Part shown: piece after piece, positions 25,104-33,988 of the stretch
Layout: every line of letters starts with the position of its first letter
How positions within the stretch are numbered: position 1 is the first letter of the stretch
NCBI GenBank assembly: GCA_965198325.1
Contig: CBDAPE010000017.1
Location: 1-64,000 of the forward strand
Length of the DNA stretch: 64,000 nucleotides
DNA from: CBDAPE01 sp965198325
GTDB lineage: Bacteria > Pseudomonadota > Alphaproteobacteria > UBA828 > JAPUJA01
Direction of reading: 5' to 3'
The notes under the pieces: generated by a model
Database searches by the model: none
Told to the model about the DNA's origin: nothing
Seen by the model: the letters and a program-made list of their open reading frames with translations, nothing else
Position numbers and translations under genes: made by a program

Positions 25104-26828
25104 ATGCACTCCCCCGAAAGAGAACTGGAGCGCCTCCGATTCGCGATCGCCGCGTCAGGCGACGCGGTCTACGATTGGGATATTCCCAGCGGTAAGATCA
25201 CCTGGTCCGAGAATGCGGTCGAGGTCCTCGGCATCAACAACGTCGACGACATCGGTCTGCGCGATGCTTACTTCGCGCGCTTCCACCGGGAAGATCGTGC
25301 GGTATTGGCCGATCTGCAGGAACGCCAGCTGCGCAGCGAGCGCCGCTTTGAATGCGAATACCGGGCCCAGCGCAAAGACGGCGAGTACGGCTGGGTTCAT
25401 GATCGCGGCATGCCCAAATTCGAAGAGTCGGGCAAACCGGTTCGGGTCATCGGCACCGTGCGCGGCATCGGGGTGCGCAAGCAAAGCGAGAACCGTCTGG
25501 TCCGTCTGGTCAACTACGACGAATTGACCGGGCAGTACAATCGGGCGCGGTTGCGCGAGGCACTGCAGAGCGCCCTGGCCTACTCCACGCGTTACGACGT
25601 GCCGGGCGCCTATCTCCTGATCGCGATCGATAATCTGACTCTTATCAACTACACCCACGGTCACGATGTCGCCGACCGGGCGATCGTCGCGACCAGCCGC
25701 GCACTCGACCAGTGCCTGCGGGCGAGCGATGTCATCGGCCGCGTCGGCAACGATCAGTTCGGTGTGGTGCTGAACGGGTCGAGCGCAACGAACGTCGCGA
25801 ACATCGCCGAGAAGGTCCTCAACGGGGTCCAACAAACGGTTTGGGAAGGCGGCCAGGCCCACCCGCCCCTTACGGTCTCAATCGGCATCGTCACCCATCC
25901 CGACACCGTACGCGAAGCCTACGACGCGATGGCCAAGGCCGAAGTGGCGCTCGAACAGTCGCGCCGGGCCGGGCACAACTGTTTCTCGGTCTACAAACTC
26001 TCCGAGGAAGAGTCGCGCGATCTGCGGGTTCATATCAAGACGGCCGAGACTGTTCAGACTGCGCTCAAGAACGACAAGCTCGATCTCGCCTTCCAGCCGA
26101 TCGTTGATGCCGAGACGGCCGAGCCCATGTTCTACGAATGCCTGCTTCGCCTGATCGACGAGGAAGGTCAGATGATCGCGGCTGGCATGTTCTTGCCGAT
26201 CGTCGAGCAGATGGGGCTGGCCCGCCCCATCGACCGGCGCGTGCTCAAGATGGTCGTCCAGGAGCTGATCGAGTATCCCGAGGTCGATCTCGCGCTCAAT
26301 ATGTCGGTGCTCTCGACGACCGACCCGGCCTGGCTCCGGCTGTTTACGAACCTTCTCAAGGATCGCCGCGACGTAGCCACCCGCCTCATGATCGAAATCA
26401 CCGAGACGGCGGTTCTCGAGGACGTCAAGGAAGCGGCGCGGTTCGTCGCCACTGTTCGCGACCTGGGTTGCCGGGTTGCACTCGACGATTTCGGCGCCGG
26501 CTACACCTCGTTCCGGCACCTGCAGGAGATGTCGGTCGACATCGTCAAGATCGACGGCTCCTTCGTCAAGCCGCTCGCCGAGCGGGCGGATTCCCGCCTG
26601 TTCGTGCGGACCCTGCAGTCCTTTGCCGACGGACTCGGCCTGCAGACGGTTGTGGAATGCGTCGAGACCGATGAAGTCGCCAACCTGTTGGTCGGCCACG
26701 GCGTACACTTCCTGCAGGGTTACTATTTCGGACGCCCGACGGTCGAACGGCCCTGGCTCTCCCGGCCGTTGGCCACGGTTACGCCGCTCAATCCCCGGAA
26801 GACGGCGCCGGTTCCCGCCGCGTCCTAG
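25104..26828 (+). CDS. PAS-GGDEF-EAL c-di-GMP signalling protein
   Basis: The 574-residue cytoplasmic protein has a PAS/PAC sensor (about 8-132; YDWDIPSGKITWSENAVEVLG ... YGWVHDRGMPKF), a GGDEF domain whose signature is degenerate (RVGNDQFGVVL, so diguanylate cyclase activity is unlikely), and an EAL domain (about 310-560). The EAL signature reads ECLLRL, keeping the metal-binding Glu, and DDFGAGYTSF and VKIDGSFVKPL are intact, so c-di-GMP phosphodiesterase activity is plausible. No membrane segment is present. Monocistronic; upstream 24891-25103 shows no gene. Confidence 0.9.
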   Translation: MHSPERELERLRFAIAASGDAVYDWDIPSGKITWSENAVEVLGINNVDDIGLRDAYFARFHREDRAVLADLQERQLRSERRFECEYRAQRKDGEYGWVHDRGMPKFEESGKPVRVIGTVRGIGVRKQSENRLVRLVNYDELTGQYNRARLREALQSALAYSTRYDVPGAYLLIAIDNLTLINYTHGHDVADRAIVATSRALDQCLRASDVIGRVGNDQFGVVLNGSSATNVANIAEKVLNGVQQTVWEGGQAHPPLTVSIGIVTHPDTVREAYDAMAKAEVALEQSRRAGHNCFSVYKLSEEESRDLRVHIKTAETVQTALKNDKLDLAFQPIVDAETAEPMFYECLLRLIDEEGQMIAAGMFLPIVEQMGLARPIDRRVLKMVVQELIEYPEVDLALNMSVLSTTDPAWLRLFTNLLKDRRDVATRLMIEITETAVLEDVKEAARFVATVRDLGCRVALDDFGAGYTSFRHLQEMSVDIVKIDGSFVKPLAERADSRLFVRTLQSFADGLGLQTVVECVETDEVANLLVGHGVHFLQGYYFGRPTVERPWLSRPLATVTPLNPRKTAPVPAAS

Positions 26829-26850
26829 TACCTTCGCTCAATTCTGGAAG

Positions 26851-27483
26851 TCAGTCGGTCGAGCCGCTCTTGCGGGCGAGCTCGTCAAGCTGCCGCTGCA
26901 TGGCGTCGAGCTTGGTCTTTAGGTCGTCGATGTCGTCGTCGCCCAGTGTTTGCGCGTCAGCCGCGTTCGCCGCCTGAGCGCCGTCGCCGCCATTGTCCGA
27001 CCGATCGGTCGCGCCGGCGCCTGCGGGCGGGGTGAACATTGAAAAGGCGCGCTGGATCAGCGCCATGTTCTGGCGGCCCATTTCGTCGAATCGATTGAAC
27101 GGGAAGAGCCCGCCGAAGGCGTTCTCCATGGTGCCCCGCATCTGCTCTTGATTTCGGGCGAAGTTTTCCATGCTGATTTCAAGATAGCGGGGAACGAAAG
27201 CGCGCAGGCTGTCGTCGTAGAACCGGATGAGCTGACGCAGGAAGCTGATGGGTAGAAGATTTTCGCCCTTCGCTTCTTCCTCGACGATGATCTGGGTCAG
27301 CACCGAGCGCGTTATATCCTCACCGGTCTTGGCGTCGAACACCTGGAAGTCGGTGCCCTCCTTGACCATCCGGCACAGATGATCGAGCGTCACATAGCTG
27401 CTGGTGGCGGTGTTGTAGAGCCGCCGGTTGGCGTACTTCTTGATGGTAATCGGGTCGCTCTGGGGTCCGGAGGATTGTTCCAT
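26851..27483 (-). CDS. phaR: Polyhydroxyalkanoate synthesis repressor PhaR
   Basis: The 210-residue protein opens with the PhaR DNA-binding/PHB-binding domain (ITIKKYANRRLYNTATSSYVTLDHL, DFQVFDAKTGEDITRSVLTQIIVEEE) and ends with a coiled-coil-like acidic tail. PhaR represses phasin and PHA genes until it is titrated by PHA granules. The gene is divergent from a small gene and a PhaC-like synthase at 27626 and 27840, placing the regulator next to its likely targets. Confidence 0.95.
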   Translation of the reverse strand: MEQSSGPQSDPITIKKYANRRLYNTATSSYVTLDHLCRMVKEGTDFQVFDAKTGEDITRSVLTQIIVEEEAKGENLLPISFLRQLIRFYDDSLRAFVPRYLEISMENFARNQEQMRGTMENAFGGLFPFNRFDEMGRQNMALIQRAFSMFTPPAGAGATDRSDNGGDGAQAANAADAQTLGDDDIDDLKTKLDAMQRQLDELARKSGSTD

Positions 27484-27625
27484 CGTGCTCCGTCCATCTC
27501 GTTATCCGGCGAATACTGTCAGGAATTGCTGCATCGCGCAAATCCCATGTTGCAATGCCAGATAGGAGACTCGCCGGTGGCCGCGTCGATAGCCAGGCGG
27601 CGCGCCGCCGCCTATACTACGCGCC

Positions 27626-27964
27626 ATGTCGGAACCGCTGGATTTCGAGGCCCTGGCCCGGCGCTTTCTCGATTTGTGGGAACGCCAGGCGGCCCTCGCG
27701 ATAGCCGACCCCGTGCTTGCCCAGACCATGGCGCCCTGGCTTGCGGCGCAGAAAGGGCCCGATGGCGCAGTCGCCGCCGACCACACCGATGCCGCCGCGC
27801 GAGGGTCCGCGGCCTCTCCCGGTTCACCTCGCTTGCGCGATGATGATGTGGCTGAGCTCGCCCGCCGCCTTGCAGCTTGCGAGGACCGGATTGCTGCCTT
27901 GGAGGCCCGCGCTCGCGACGGCCGCCCAAAACCTAAATCCCGCTCTCGAAAACGCGAGCCCTGA
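27626..27964 (+). CDS. Small helical protein, possible PhaE/phasin-like partner
   Basis: The 112-residue protein opens with a helical part (FEALARRFLDLWERQAALAIADPVLAQTMAPWL) and ends in a heptad-like stretch (DVAELARRLAACEDRIAALEARA) and a basic tail (PKSRSRKREP). It is not assigned to a known family by me. Position directly ahead of a PhaC-like gene and the C-terminal coiled coil recall PhaE subunits of class III synthases or phasins (inference). Its last 125 bases overlap the PhaC-like gene in another frame, an unusually long overlap. Confidence 0.6.
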   Translation: MSEPLDFEALARRFLDLWERQAALAIADPVLAQTMAPWLAAQKGPDGAVAADHTDAAARGSAASPGSPRLRDDDVAELARRLAACEDRIAALEARARDGRPKPKSRSRKREP

Positions 27965-29024
27965 CGGCCTGGCGCTCGCGCTCGGCGCCGAGGCCCGAGC
28001 CCGGCTCGAGGCCATGCTCGACGGTATCGAGCGCTACCGCACCCACCCCTATCGCCGCGTACTCGACGAGCCGCCCGAGATCTGGCGCGAGGGGTCGAGC
28101 CGCCTGCTCGATTACGGCGCGACCCACCCCGAAGCGGCGAACGGCGCGCCTGTCCTCTTCGTGCCCTCCCTGGTCAACCGGGGCTACGTGCTCGATCTCT
28201 CGGCGCGCCGCTCCCTGTTGCGCAATCTGGCCGGCCGGGGCCTGCGCCCGATGCTTCTCGAATGGGGTGCGCCGGGTGCTGACGAGAAGGGCTTTTCATT
28301 CACCGACTACGTCGCGACCCGGCTTGAGCACGCGCTTGACGCGGGTCTGGGTCTGGGGACCGGGCCGGTACCCGTGGTCGGCTACTGTATGGGCGGGCAG
28401 CTCGCCCTCGCCCTGTCGTTGCGCCGGCCTAAGGACATCGCGCGCCTCGCGCTGCTCGCCACGCCGTGGGATTATCACGCCAACCCCAAGCCCGTGATCG
28501 AAGGCCTCGAAGGCATCGCCGGCCCGCTTGCATTCGCGATCGATCAGATGGGCGAACTGCCGGTCGACTGGATTCAGACCCTTCTGGTCGGTCTCGATCC
28601 CGCTCTGGTGCCCACCAAGTTCCGCAGCTTCGCGGCGCTTGATCCGGTGTCCCAGGCTGCGGAGGATTTCGTCGCCCTGGAGGATTGGCTCAATGACGGC
28701 ATCGCGTTGACCGGTCCGGTGGCACGCGAGTTCCTGTTCGGCTGGTACGTCGAGAACAAGGCGGCGCGGGGCGAATGGCGGGTCACTGGCCGGCGGGTTG
28801 ACCCCGCCGCGCTTGAATGTCCGGCGCTGCTGATTGTGCCGCGCCGGGATCGGATCGTTCCACCGGCCGGAGCGACGGCGCTGGCGGAAAAAATTCCGGG
28901 GGCCGAATTGATCTCGGTCGATCTGGGCCATATCGGCATGGTCGTCAGCGCAAAGGCGCCGGACCGCGTGTGGAACTTGCTGGCCGAATGGCTGGGGGCG
29001 TCCGCCTGCCCCGCCCTGGGTTAA
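27840..29024 (+). CDS. phaC: PhaC-like poly(3-hydroxyalkanoate) synthase (short form)
   Basis: The 394-residue alpha/beta hydrolase has the lipase-like box with Cys nucleophile in VVGYCMGGQLALAL, characteristic of PHA synthases. It also has the downstream PALLIVPRRDRIVPPAGA strand with the catalytic Asp and the His in VDLGHIGMVV. PhaC polymerises (R)-3-hydroxyacyl-CoA into PHA. The length fits class III-type synthases (about 360-400) rather than class I (about 590). The start is taken as the first of three consecutive ATGs at 27840, since homologous-looking sequence begins there; it lies inside the previous gene. Confidence 0.8.
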   Translation: MMMWLSSPAALQLARTGLLPWRPALATAAQNLNPALENASPDGLALALGAEARARLEAMLDGIERYRTHPYRRVLDEPPEIWREGSSRLLDYGATHPEAANGAPVLFVPSLVNRGYVLDLSARRSLLRNLAGRGLRPMLLEWGAPGADEKGFSFTDYVATRLEHALDAGLGLGTGPVPVVGYCMGGQLALALSLRRPKDIARLALLATPWDYHANPKPVIEGLEGIAGPLAFAIDQMGELPVDWIQTLLVGLDPALVPTKFRSFAALDPVSQAAEDFVALEDWLNDGIALTGPVAREFLFGWYVENKAARGEWRVTGRRVDPAALECPALLIVPRRDRIVPPAGATALAEKIPGAELISVDLGHIGMVVSAKAPDRVWNLLAEWLGASACPALG

Positions 29025-29311
29025 AAAAATATCCCTCGCAAAGCCGCGGCAGGGAACTCCGCGGCGACTGTGAAAACACCGCGCCGACGGAGCCAACGAA
29101 AGGCTTGAGTTTTCGGCGCAACCCGCGCATAACCCAACCGCGCGCGACGCTGCGTCAAGCCGGATCGATGCATTCTTCCGATCGGGCGAGTAGCGGTCTG
29201 GTGCGCATCGCAGCATCGATCGCTATTGGTGATCGGACCGGCCGTTGACAGGTAAGGGCCTGGCGGGGCGCGGGGACGATTTTTTTATCGAGATGTAGGG
29301 ACAAGGCGAAC

Positions 29312-30034
29312 ATGGCACGCGTAGTAATCGTAACGGGCGGAACCCGAGGCATCGGCGCGGCCGTGGCCGTGACGCTGAAAGGCGCGGGCTACGCGGTGGC
29401 GGCGAATTATCATGCGAATGACGAGGCGGCGGAAAGGTTCGCTGCCGAGACCGGGGTCGCAGTCTGTAAATGGGACGTGGCGGACTTTGACGCCTGCGCG
29501 GATGGCGTCGCGCGCGTCAAAGCCGATCTCGGCCCGGTCGACGTGCTCGTGAACAACGCCGGTATCACGCGCGATGCGACGATCCACAAGATGGCGCCCG
29601 AGCAGTGGTCGGCGGTCATCGAGACGAACCTGTCGTCCTGCTACAACATGTGCCGTCAGGTCATGCCCGGCATGCGCGATCGCGGCTTCGGGCGCATCGT
29701 CAATGTGGGGTCGATCAACGGCCAGGCGGGCCAGTACGGCCAAGTCAACTATGCGGCGGCCAAGTCGGGCATCCACGGCTTTACCAAGGCGCTGGCCCAG
29801 GAGGCCGCCCCCAAGGGGATTACGGTCAATGCGATCGCGCCGGGCTATGTTGATACCGACATGGTGCGCGCCGTGCCCCAGGAGGTGCTCGACAAGATCA
29901 TCGCCAGGATCCCCGTCGGTCGGCTCGGTCAGCCCGAAGATATCGCCCGGGGAGTCGTTTTTCTGGTGGCGGACGAGGCGGGCTTCGTAACCGGCTCGAC
30001 CCTGTCGATCAATGGCGGCCACCACATGTATTAG
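29312..30034 (+). CDS. phaB: Acetoacetyl-CoA reductase
   Basis: The 240-residue SDR has the NADP motif TGGTRGIGAAVA, the NNAG motif (VLVNNAGITRDATIHKM), catalytic Ser/Tyr/Lys (VGSINGQAGQYGQVNYAAAKSG) and the C-terminal INGGHHMY typical of PhaB. It reduces acetoacetyl-CoA to (R)-3-hydroxybutyryl-CoA, the substrate of PhaC. It lies 287 bp after the synthase gene; the gap holds no gene but has room for its own promoter. Confidence 0.93.
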   Translation: MARVVIVTGGTRGIGAAVAVTLKGAGYAVAANYHANDEAAERFAAETGVAVCKWDVADFDACADGVARVKADLGPVDVLVNNAGITRDATIHKMAPEQWSAVIETNLSSCYNMCRQVMPGMRDRGFGRIVNVGSINGQAGQYGQVNYAAAKSGIHGFTKALAQEAAPKGITVNAIAPGYVDTDMVRAVPQEVLDKIIARIPVGRLGQPEDIARGVVFLVADEAGFVTGSTLSINGGHHMY

Positions 30035-30174
30035 CGCCGGCAGCTCGCGAGCGTCGGCCGCGAGTCAGGCGGGGGCGCCGCCCTGGCGGTTGAACGCCGG
30101 TCACGGTGGATCGGCGAAGAAAGGCTGAAGTATCCTCTGGACGGCTCCGCGGCGGAACCAAGCGAGGAGGGGTC

Positions 30175-30582
30175 ATGCCCACGGTCAGAATGGTCGAGTA
30201 CGACGAGGCGAACGCGCCCGTCAAAGCGGTCTATGACGACATCATGCGCGTCAAGGGGATCGACTTCGTGCCCAACTTCTGGAAAACCCTGGCGAGCCAC
30301 CCGCCTCAGCTCGAGCGCGTCTGGTCGGCGCTCAAGGGCGTCATGGCCGCGGGTCGGCTCGATCCCTTGACCAAGGAAATGATCGCGATCGCGGTCAGCG
30401 CCACCAACGGCTGCGAATACTGCGTCAATTCGCACACCGCCGGCGCCCGCAAGCTCGGCATGGACGATGAGATGTTGGGCGAGTTGATGGCGGTCGTCGG
30501 CATGTTCAACCAGACCAACAGTCTGGCTGACGGCTATCAGGTCGAGGTCGACGCCCAGTTGCTGGCGAGCCGGCCCGGCTGA
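30175..30582 (+). CDS. Carboxymuconolactone decarboxylase/AhpD-fold protein
   Basis: The 135-residue protein carries the AhpD-like redox/proton-relay motif with Cys and His in NGCEYCVNSHTAGARKLGM. Such proteins act as alkylhydroperoxidase-like enzymes or decarboxylases; the substrate cannot be told. The ATG at 30175 follows GAGGAGG, a strong ribosome-binding site; the frame extends upstream to 30106 without one. It ends one base before the stop of the convergent GST gene. Confidence 0.85.
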   Translation: MPTVRMVEYDEANAPVKAVYDDIMRVKGIDFVPNFWKTLASHPPQLERVWSALKGVMAAGRLDPLTKEMIAIAVSATNGCEYCVNSHTAGARKLGMDDEMLGELMAVVGMFNQTNSLADGYQVEVDAQLLASRPG

Positions 30583-31194
30583 TCAACTCGGCTCGAACGG
30601 CGCGGTCTCGGCGATCAAGGGCTGCTGAGCAATCGCCGCGTACCACGCCGCGAGCGTGCCGTGCGCGGGCCGCCAATCCTCGTCCGCAAAGCGGAAGTCG
30701 AGATACCCGAGTGCGCAGGCGAGGGTGATCAGCCCGACATTCATCGGTACGCCGAACTGCGCGGTTTCGGTCGCTTCGAGATAATCCAGAATGCGGACCA
30801 CCTTGTCCTTCTGGCGCGCGTCCCAGGCGCGCGAGCGCTCGCTTTCGGCCCGGCGCCGCTCGTACATCCTTAAAACCGCCGCGTCGAGAATTCCGTCGCC
30901 CAGTGCCATCCAGCGCAGAGCCTGCCAGCGCTCCGCTCCGGCACTGGGAAACAGCTTCGCGCCGTCATGCAGGCCGTCGAGATGTTCGCAGATCACCCGG
31001 CTGTCAAAAAGCGCCGCCCCGTCGGCGGCAATCAGCGCGGGGATCTTGCCGATCGGGTTGGTCTGGCCGATCGTGCTGTCCGGTTCGTTTGGGTTGCAAT
31101 CGATAAGCTCAATCGTCTCGCGCAAGCCGGTCTCGATGGCGCAGGCGAGCACTTTCCGGACATAGGGCGACGTCGGCGAGTAGAACAGTTTCAT
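30583..31194 (-). CDS. Glutathione S-transferase family protein
   Basis: The 203-residue protein has a thioredoxin-like N-terminal domain (MKLFYSPTSPYVRKVLACAIETGL, then GKIPALIAADGAALFDSRVICEHLD with the cis-Pro and Ser that bind glutathione) and an all-helical C-terminal domain. It likely conjugates or reduces with glutathione. Start ATG 31194 follows GAGGGAAAAG. It resembles the bacterial GST group with unknown substrates. Confidence 0.85.
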   Translation of the reverse strand: MKLFYSPTSPYVRKVLACAIETGLRETIELIDCNPNEPDSTIGQTNPIGKIPALIAADGAALFDSRVICEHLDGLHDGAKLFPSAGAERWQALRWMALGDGILDAAVLRMYERRRAESERSRAWDARQKDKVVRILDYLEATETAQFGVPMNVGLITLACALGYLDFRFADEDWRPAHGTLAAWYAAIAQQPLIAETAPFEPS

Positions 31195-31309
31195 GGCGAC
31201 TTTTCCCTCGTGCGAGGCAGCAGGGCCTCGTCGTGGGCGGCAGACTAGCACCGGGGCTGCCCGGCGTCATCCGGCGGCGGGTCGCGCGAACTGTGCTAGA
31301 ATCGCCTCC

Positions 31310-32053
31310 ATGCGACCCGATATCGTCGATTGCGACGCGTTTTACGACAGCCGGCTCGGCCATGTTGCCCGGCGCATGGTGTGGCGGCGCATCCGCGCGG
31401 TGTGGCCCGATCTAAAGGGCCTCTCGCTCGCCGGCATCGGGCACGCCACGCCCTATCTCCGGCCTTTCATCGGCGAGGCGGAGCGCGTCATCGCGTTCAT
31501 GCCTGCCGACCACGGCGTGCGCCCTTGGCCGTCCGATGCGCCGCGCCGCGCGGCGCTCGCTGACGAAGCCGATTTGCCGCTTCCCGACGGCGCCGTCGAG
31601 CGTATTCTTCTGGTTCACGCGCTCGAGCACGGCGCGCCGGTGCGCCCCATGCTGCGCGAAATTTGGCGGATTTTGGGCGATCGCGGCCGGCTACTCTGCG
31701 TTGTTCCGAACCGGACCGGGCTGTGGGCGCGGGTCGAGCGGACACCGTTCGGGGCCGGGCGCCCGTTCTCGCCCGCTCAGCTCAGCGCCCTGCTGCGCGA
31801 CAATCTATTCGCGCCGTCTCAGGCGAGCACTGCGCTGTTCGTGCCGCCTGCCCATTCCACGATGCTGCTCCGCACCGCGGGCGCCTGGGAGCGTCTGGGC
31901 GCGCGGTGGGGGCGTCCCTTCGGCGGGGTGATCGTTCTCGAAGCGACCAAGCAAATCTACGGCGTCCGCGCAGCAGGCCCGACCGAGAGCCTGCGCCGGC
32001 GACTCTATGCCCCGGCGCCGACAGTCGATTCGCCTCGTCTGCCCGTGCGTTGA
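31310..32053 (+). CDS. Class I SAM-dependent methyltransferase
   Basis: The 247-residue protein has a degenerate methyltransferase 11 fold: GLSLAGIGHATPYLRPFIGEAERVIAF stands at the SAM-binding glycine loop and LPLPDGAVERILLVHALEH at motif II/III. The glycine-rich motif is reduced, so the reaction is uncertain. In related genomes this gene is usually found next to glyoxalase or GST genes. The ATG at 31310 is preceded by a TAGAAT-like -10 stretch. Its end overlaps the convergent metW gene by 49 bp. Confidence 0.8.
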   Translation: MRPDIVDCDAFYDSRLGHVARRMVWRRIRAVWPDLKGLSLAGIGHATPYLRPFIGEAERVIAFMPADHGVRPWPSDAPRRAALADEADLPLPDGAVERILLVHALEHGAPVRPMLREIWRILGDRGRLLCVVPNRTGLWARVERTPFGAGRPFSPAQLSALLRDNLFAPSQASTALFVPPAHSTMLLRTAGAWERLGARWGRPFGGVIVLEATKQIYGVRAAGPTESLRRRLYAPAPTVDSPRLPVR

Positions 32054-32673
32054 GGGTTACCGAGTAGGAAGACGCCCTGCTCGCCCGTTAGATTTGCAAA
32101 TCGCGCGCCGCCCCGAAATCGGCTGACCTGACCCCGGCGATTGACGGTCAGCGCCCGTTCGATTGCAATGTGGAGCTCGTCGCACAACTCAAGGAAATCG
32201 CGGATCGAGCAGGGATGGATGTTGGGGCTCTCCCACCAGGGATTCGGCAGCGATTCGGTCACCGGTGTGCGGCCGAACCACAGCAGATGAAGCCGCGCCC
32301 GCCAGTAGCCCAGATTGGGAAACGAGACGATCGCGCTATGGCCGATCCGCAGCAATTCGATCAAGACCTCTCTGGGTCGACGGGCCGCCTGCAGGGTCTG
32401 GCTCAGGATCACATAGTCGAACGAGTCGTCCGGGTAGTCACCGAGGTCCGTGTCGACGTCGCCCTGCACGACCGACAGGCCACGGCTGACGCAGGCGTTA
32501 ACCCCGTCCTGGCTGAGCTCGACGCCGCGCCCGTCGACCTGCTTTTCGGTGACCAGATATTCGAGCAGCGTCCCGTCGCCGCAGCCGAGGTCGAGAACTC
32601 GCTTGCCGGGTGTCACCATGTCGGCGATGACCTGAAGGTCGACGCGAAACGCCGCGTGTGCGGGCGCGCTCAT
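32005..32673 (-). CDS. metW: Methionine biosynthesis protein MetW
   Basis: The 222-residue protein has the SAM-like motif VLDLGCGDGTLLEYL, then VIDLSQTLQAARRP-like (VILSQTLQAARRPREVL) and SFPNLGYWRARLHLLWFGRTPVTESL, all characteristic of MetW. MetW works with MetX for efficient homoserine acylation. ATGA overlap with metX shows translational coupling. The C-terminus reads FLLGNPQRTGRRGESTVGAGA and overlaps the convergent methyltransferase gene. Confidence 0.95.
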   Translation of the reverse strand: MSAPAHAAFRVDLQVIADMVTPGKRVLDLGCGDGTLLEYLVTEKQVDGRGVELSQDGVNACVSRGLSVVQGDVDTDLGDYPDDSFDYVILSQTLQAARRPREVLIELLRIGHSAIVSFPNLGYWRARLHLLWFGRTPVTESLPNPWWESPNIHPCSIRDFLELCDELHIAIERALTVNRRGQVSRFRGGARFANLTGEQGVFLLGNPQRTGRRGESTVGAGA

Positions 32674-33851
32674 GCCAATCCGCGATGCCGGGCGGCGCCT
32701 TGCAGGAAGCCCGAGAGCGTGCGATGGAATTCGGGTTCGTCGAGCAGGAAGGCGTCGTGTCCCTTGTCGGTCTCGATCTCGACGAAGCTCACATTCGCGG
32801 CGACGGCGTTCAGCGCGCGTACGATGTCCCGGTTTTCGGGTGTTGGATAGAGCCAGTCGCTGGTGAATGAGAAGACGCAGACCCGGGCCGTTACATACCG
32901 GAAAGCGTCGACCAGCGTGCCGCCATATTCCCTGGGCAGGTCAAAATAATCCATCGCCCGGGTGATGTAGAGGTACGAATTCGCGTCAAATCGGTCGGTA
33001 AAGGTCGCGCCCTGGTGGCGCAGATAGCTCTCAACCTGGAAATCCGCGTCGAACCCGAAGGTCGGCGCGCTGCGGTCCTGGAGCGCACGGCCGAACTTGC
33101 GCTGCAGCGCGGCTTCCGACACGTAGGTGACGTGGGCCGCCATGCGTGCGACTGCGAGGCCGCGCACCGGCCGGGTGCCGTGGCGCAGATAATCCCCACC
33201 GTGCCAGTCCGGGTCCGCCATGATGGCCTGGCGGCCGACTTCGTTGAACGCGATGTTCTGGGCGGAATGTGTCGCGGCGGTCGCGATTGGCACGGCCGAA
33301 AAAACCCGCTCGGGATAGCACACCATCCATTCGAGAACCTGCATGCCCCCCATCGAGCCGCCGGTCACGCAGAACAGCTGGTCGATGCCCAGGGCGTCGA
33401 GCAGCAACGCCTGGGTGCGCACCATGTCGCGGACTGTGATCACCGGGAAACCGAGGCCGTAGGCGTGATTCGTGTCCGGGTCGATGTCGGAGGGGCCGGT
33501 CGTGCCCATGCAGCCGCCGAGCACGTTCGCCGAGATCACGAAGAAACGGTCGGTATCGAGCGGCTTGCCCGGCCCGACGACCTCGGTCCACCAGCCCGGT
33601 CGACTGGTGATTTCCGCCGGCGGATCGAGCAGATACTGATCGCCCGTGAGCGCGTGACACACGAGGATGGCGTTGGTTTTCTCCGCGTTGAGTTCGCCGT
33701 AGGACTCGTAGGCGACCGTAAAGGGTCCCAGTGTTGCCCCGCTGTCGAGGCGCAGGGGCTCCGCCTCGCCGAGCCGGATGGTTCGAAATGGCAGAGAGTC
33801 TCGTCCCGCTCCCGCGGTCAGGTGCCGTTCCGGTTGGCTCGGGTTTGACAT
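32670..33851 (-). CDS. metX: Homoserine O-acyltransferase MetX
   Basis: The 393-residue alpha/beta hydrolase shows the nucleophile elbow GGSMGGMQVLEW (catalytic Ser), GCMGTTGPSDIDPDTNHAYGLGFPVITVRDMV and the catalytic His in DKGHDAFLLDEPEF. It acetylates or succinylates L-homoserine, the first committed step of methionine synthesis; the acyl donor is not decided here. It is the first gene of metX-metW, divergent from the chorismate mutase gene with about 137 bp between. No SAM riboswitch was recognised there. Confidence 0.95.
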   Translation of the reverse strand: MSNPSQPERHLTAGAGRDSLPFRTIRLGEAEPLRLDSGATLGPFTVAYESYGELNAEKTNAILVCHALTGDQYLLDPPAEITSRPGWWTEVVGPGKPLDTDRFFVISANVLGGCMGTTGPSDIDPDTNHAYGLGFPVITVRDMVRTQALLLDALGIDQLFCVTGGSMGGMQVLEWMVCYPERVFSAVPIATAATHSAQNIAFNEVGRQAIMADPDWHGGDYLRHGTRPVRGLAVARMAAHVTYVSEAALQRKFGRALQDRSAPTFGFDADFQVESYLRHQGATFTDRFDANSYLYITRAMDYFDLPREYGGTLVDAFRYVTARVCVFSFTSDWLYPTPENRDIVRALNAVAANVSFVEIETDKGHDAFLLDEPEFHRTLSGFLQGAARHRGLA

Positions 33852-33988
33852 GAGACGGCTCTTGTTTGCCTCGCGTGGTTTTCGGTTCGCATTTGCCTGT
33901 GGCCGGCTGTTCTATCAATGTTTTCTTTGATTTAAAACCCTTACCGGATTATGACTATCCAACTTTTGAACCCCGCAGACCGGTCGAA

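Noticed and set aside
33852..33988. SAM riboswitch upstream of metX
   Set aside because: I could not recognise a SAM-II pseudoknot pattern; a covariance search would be needed.
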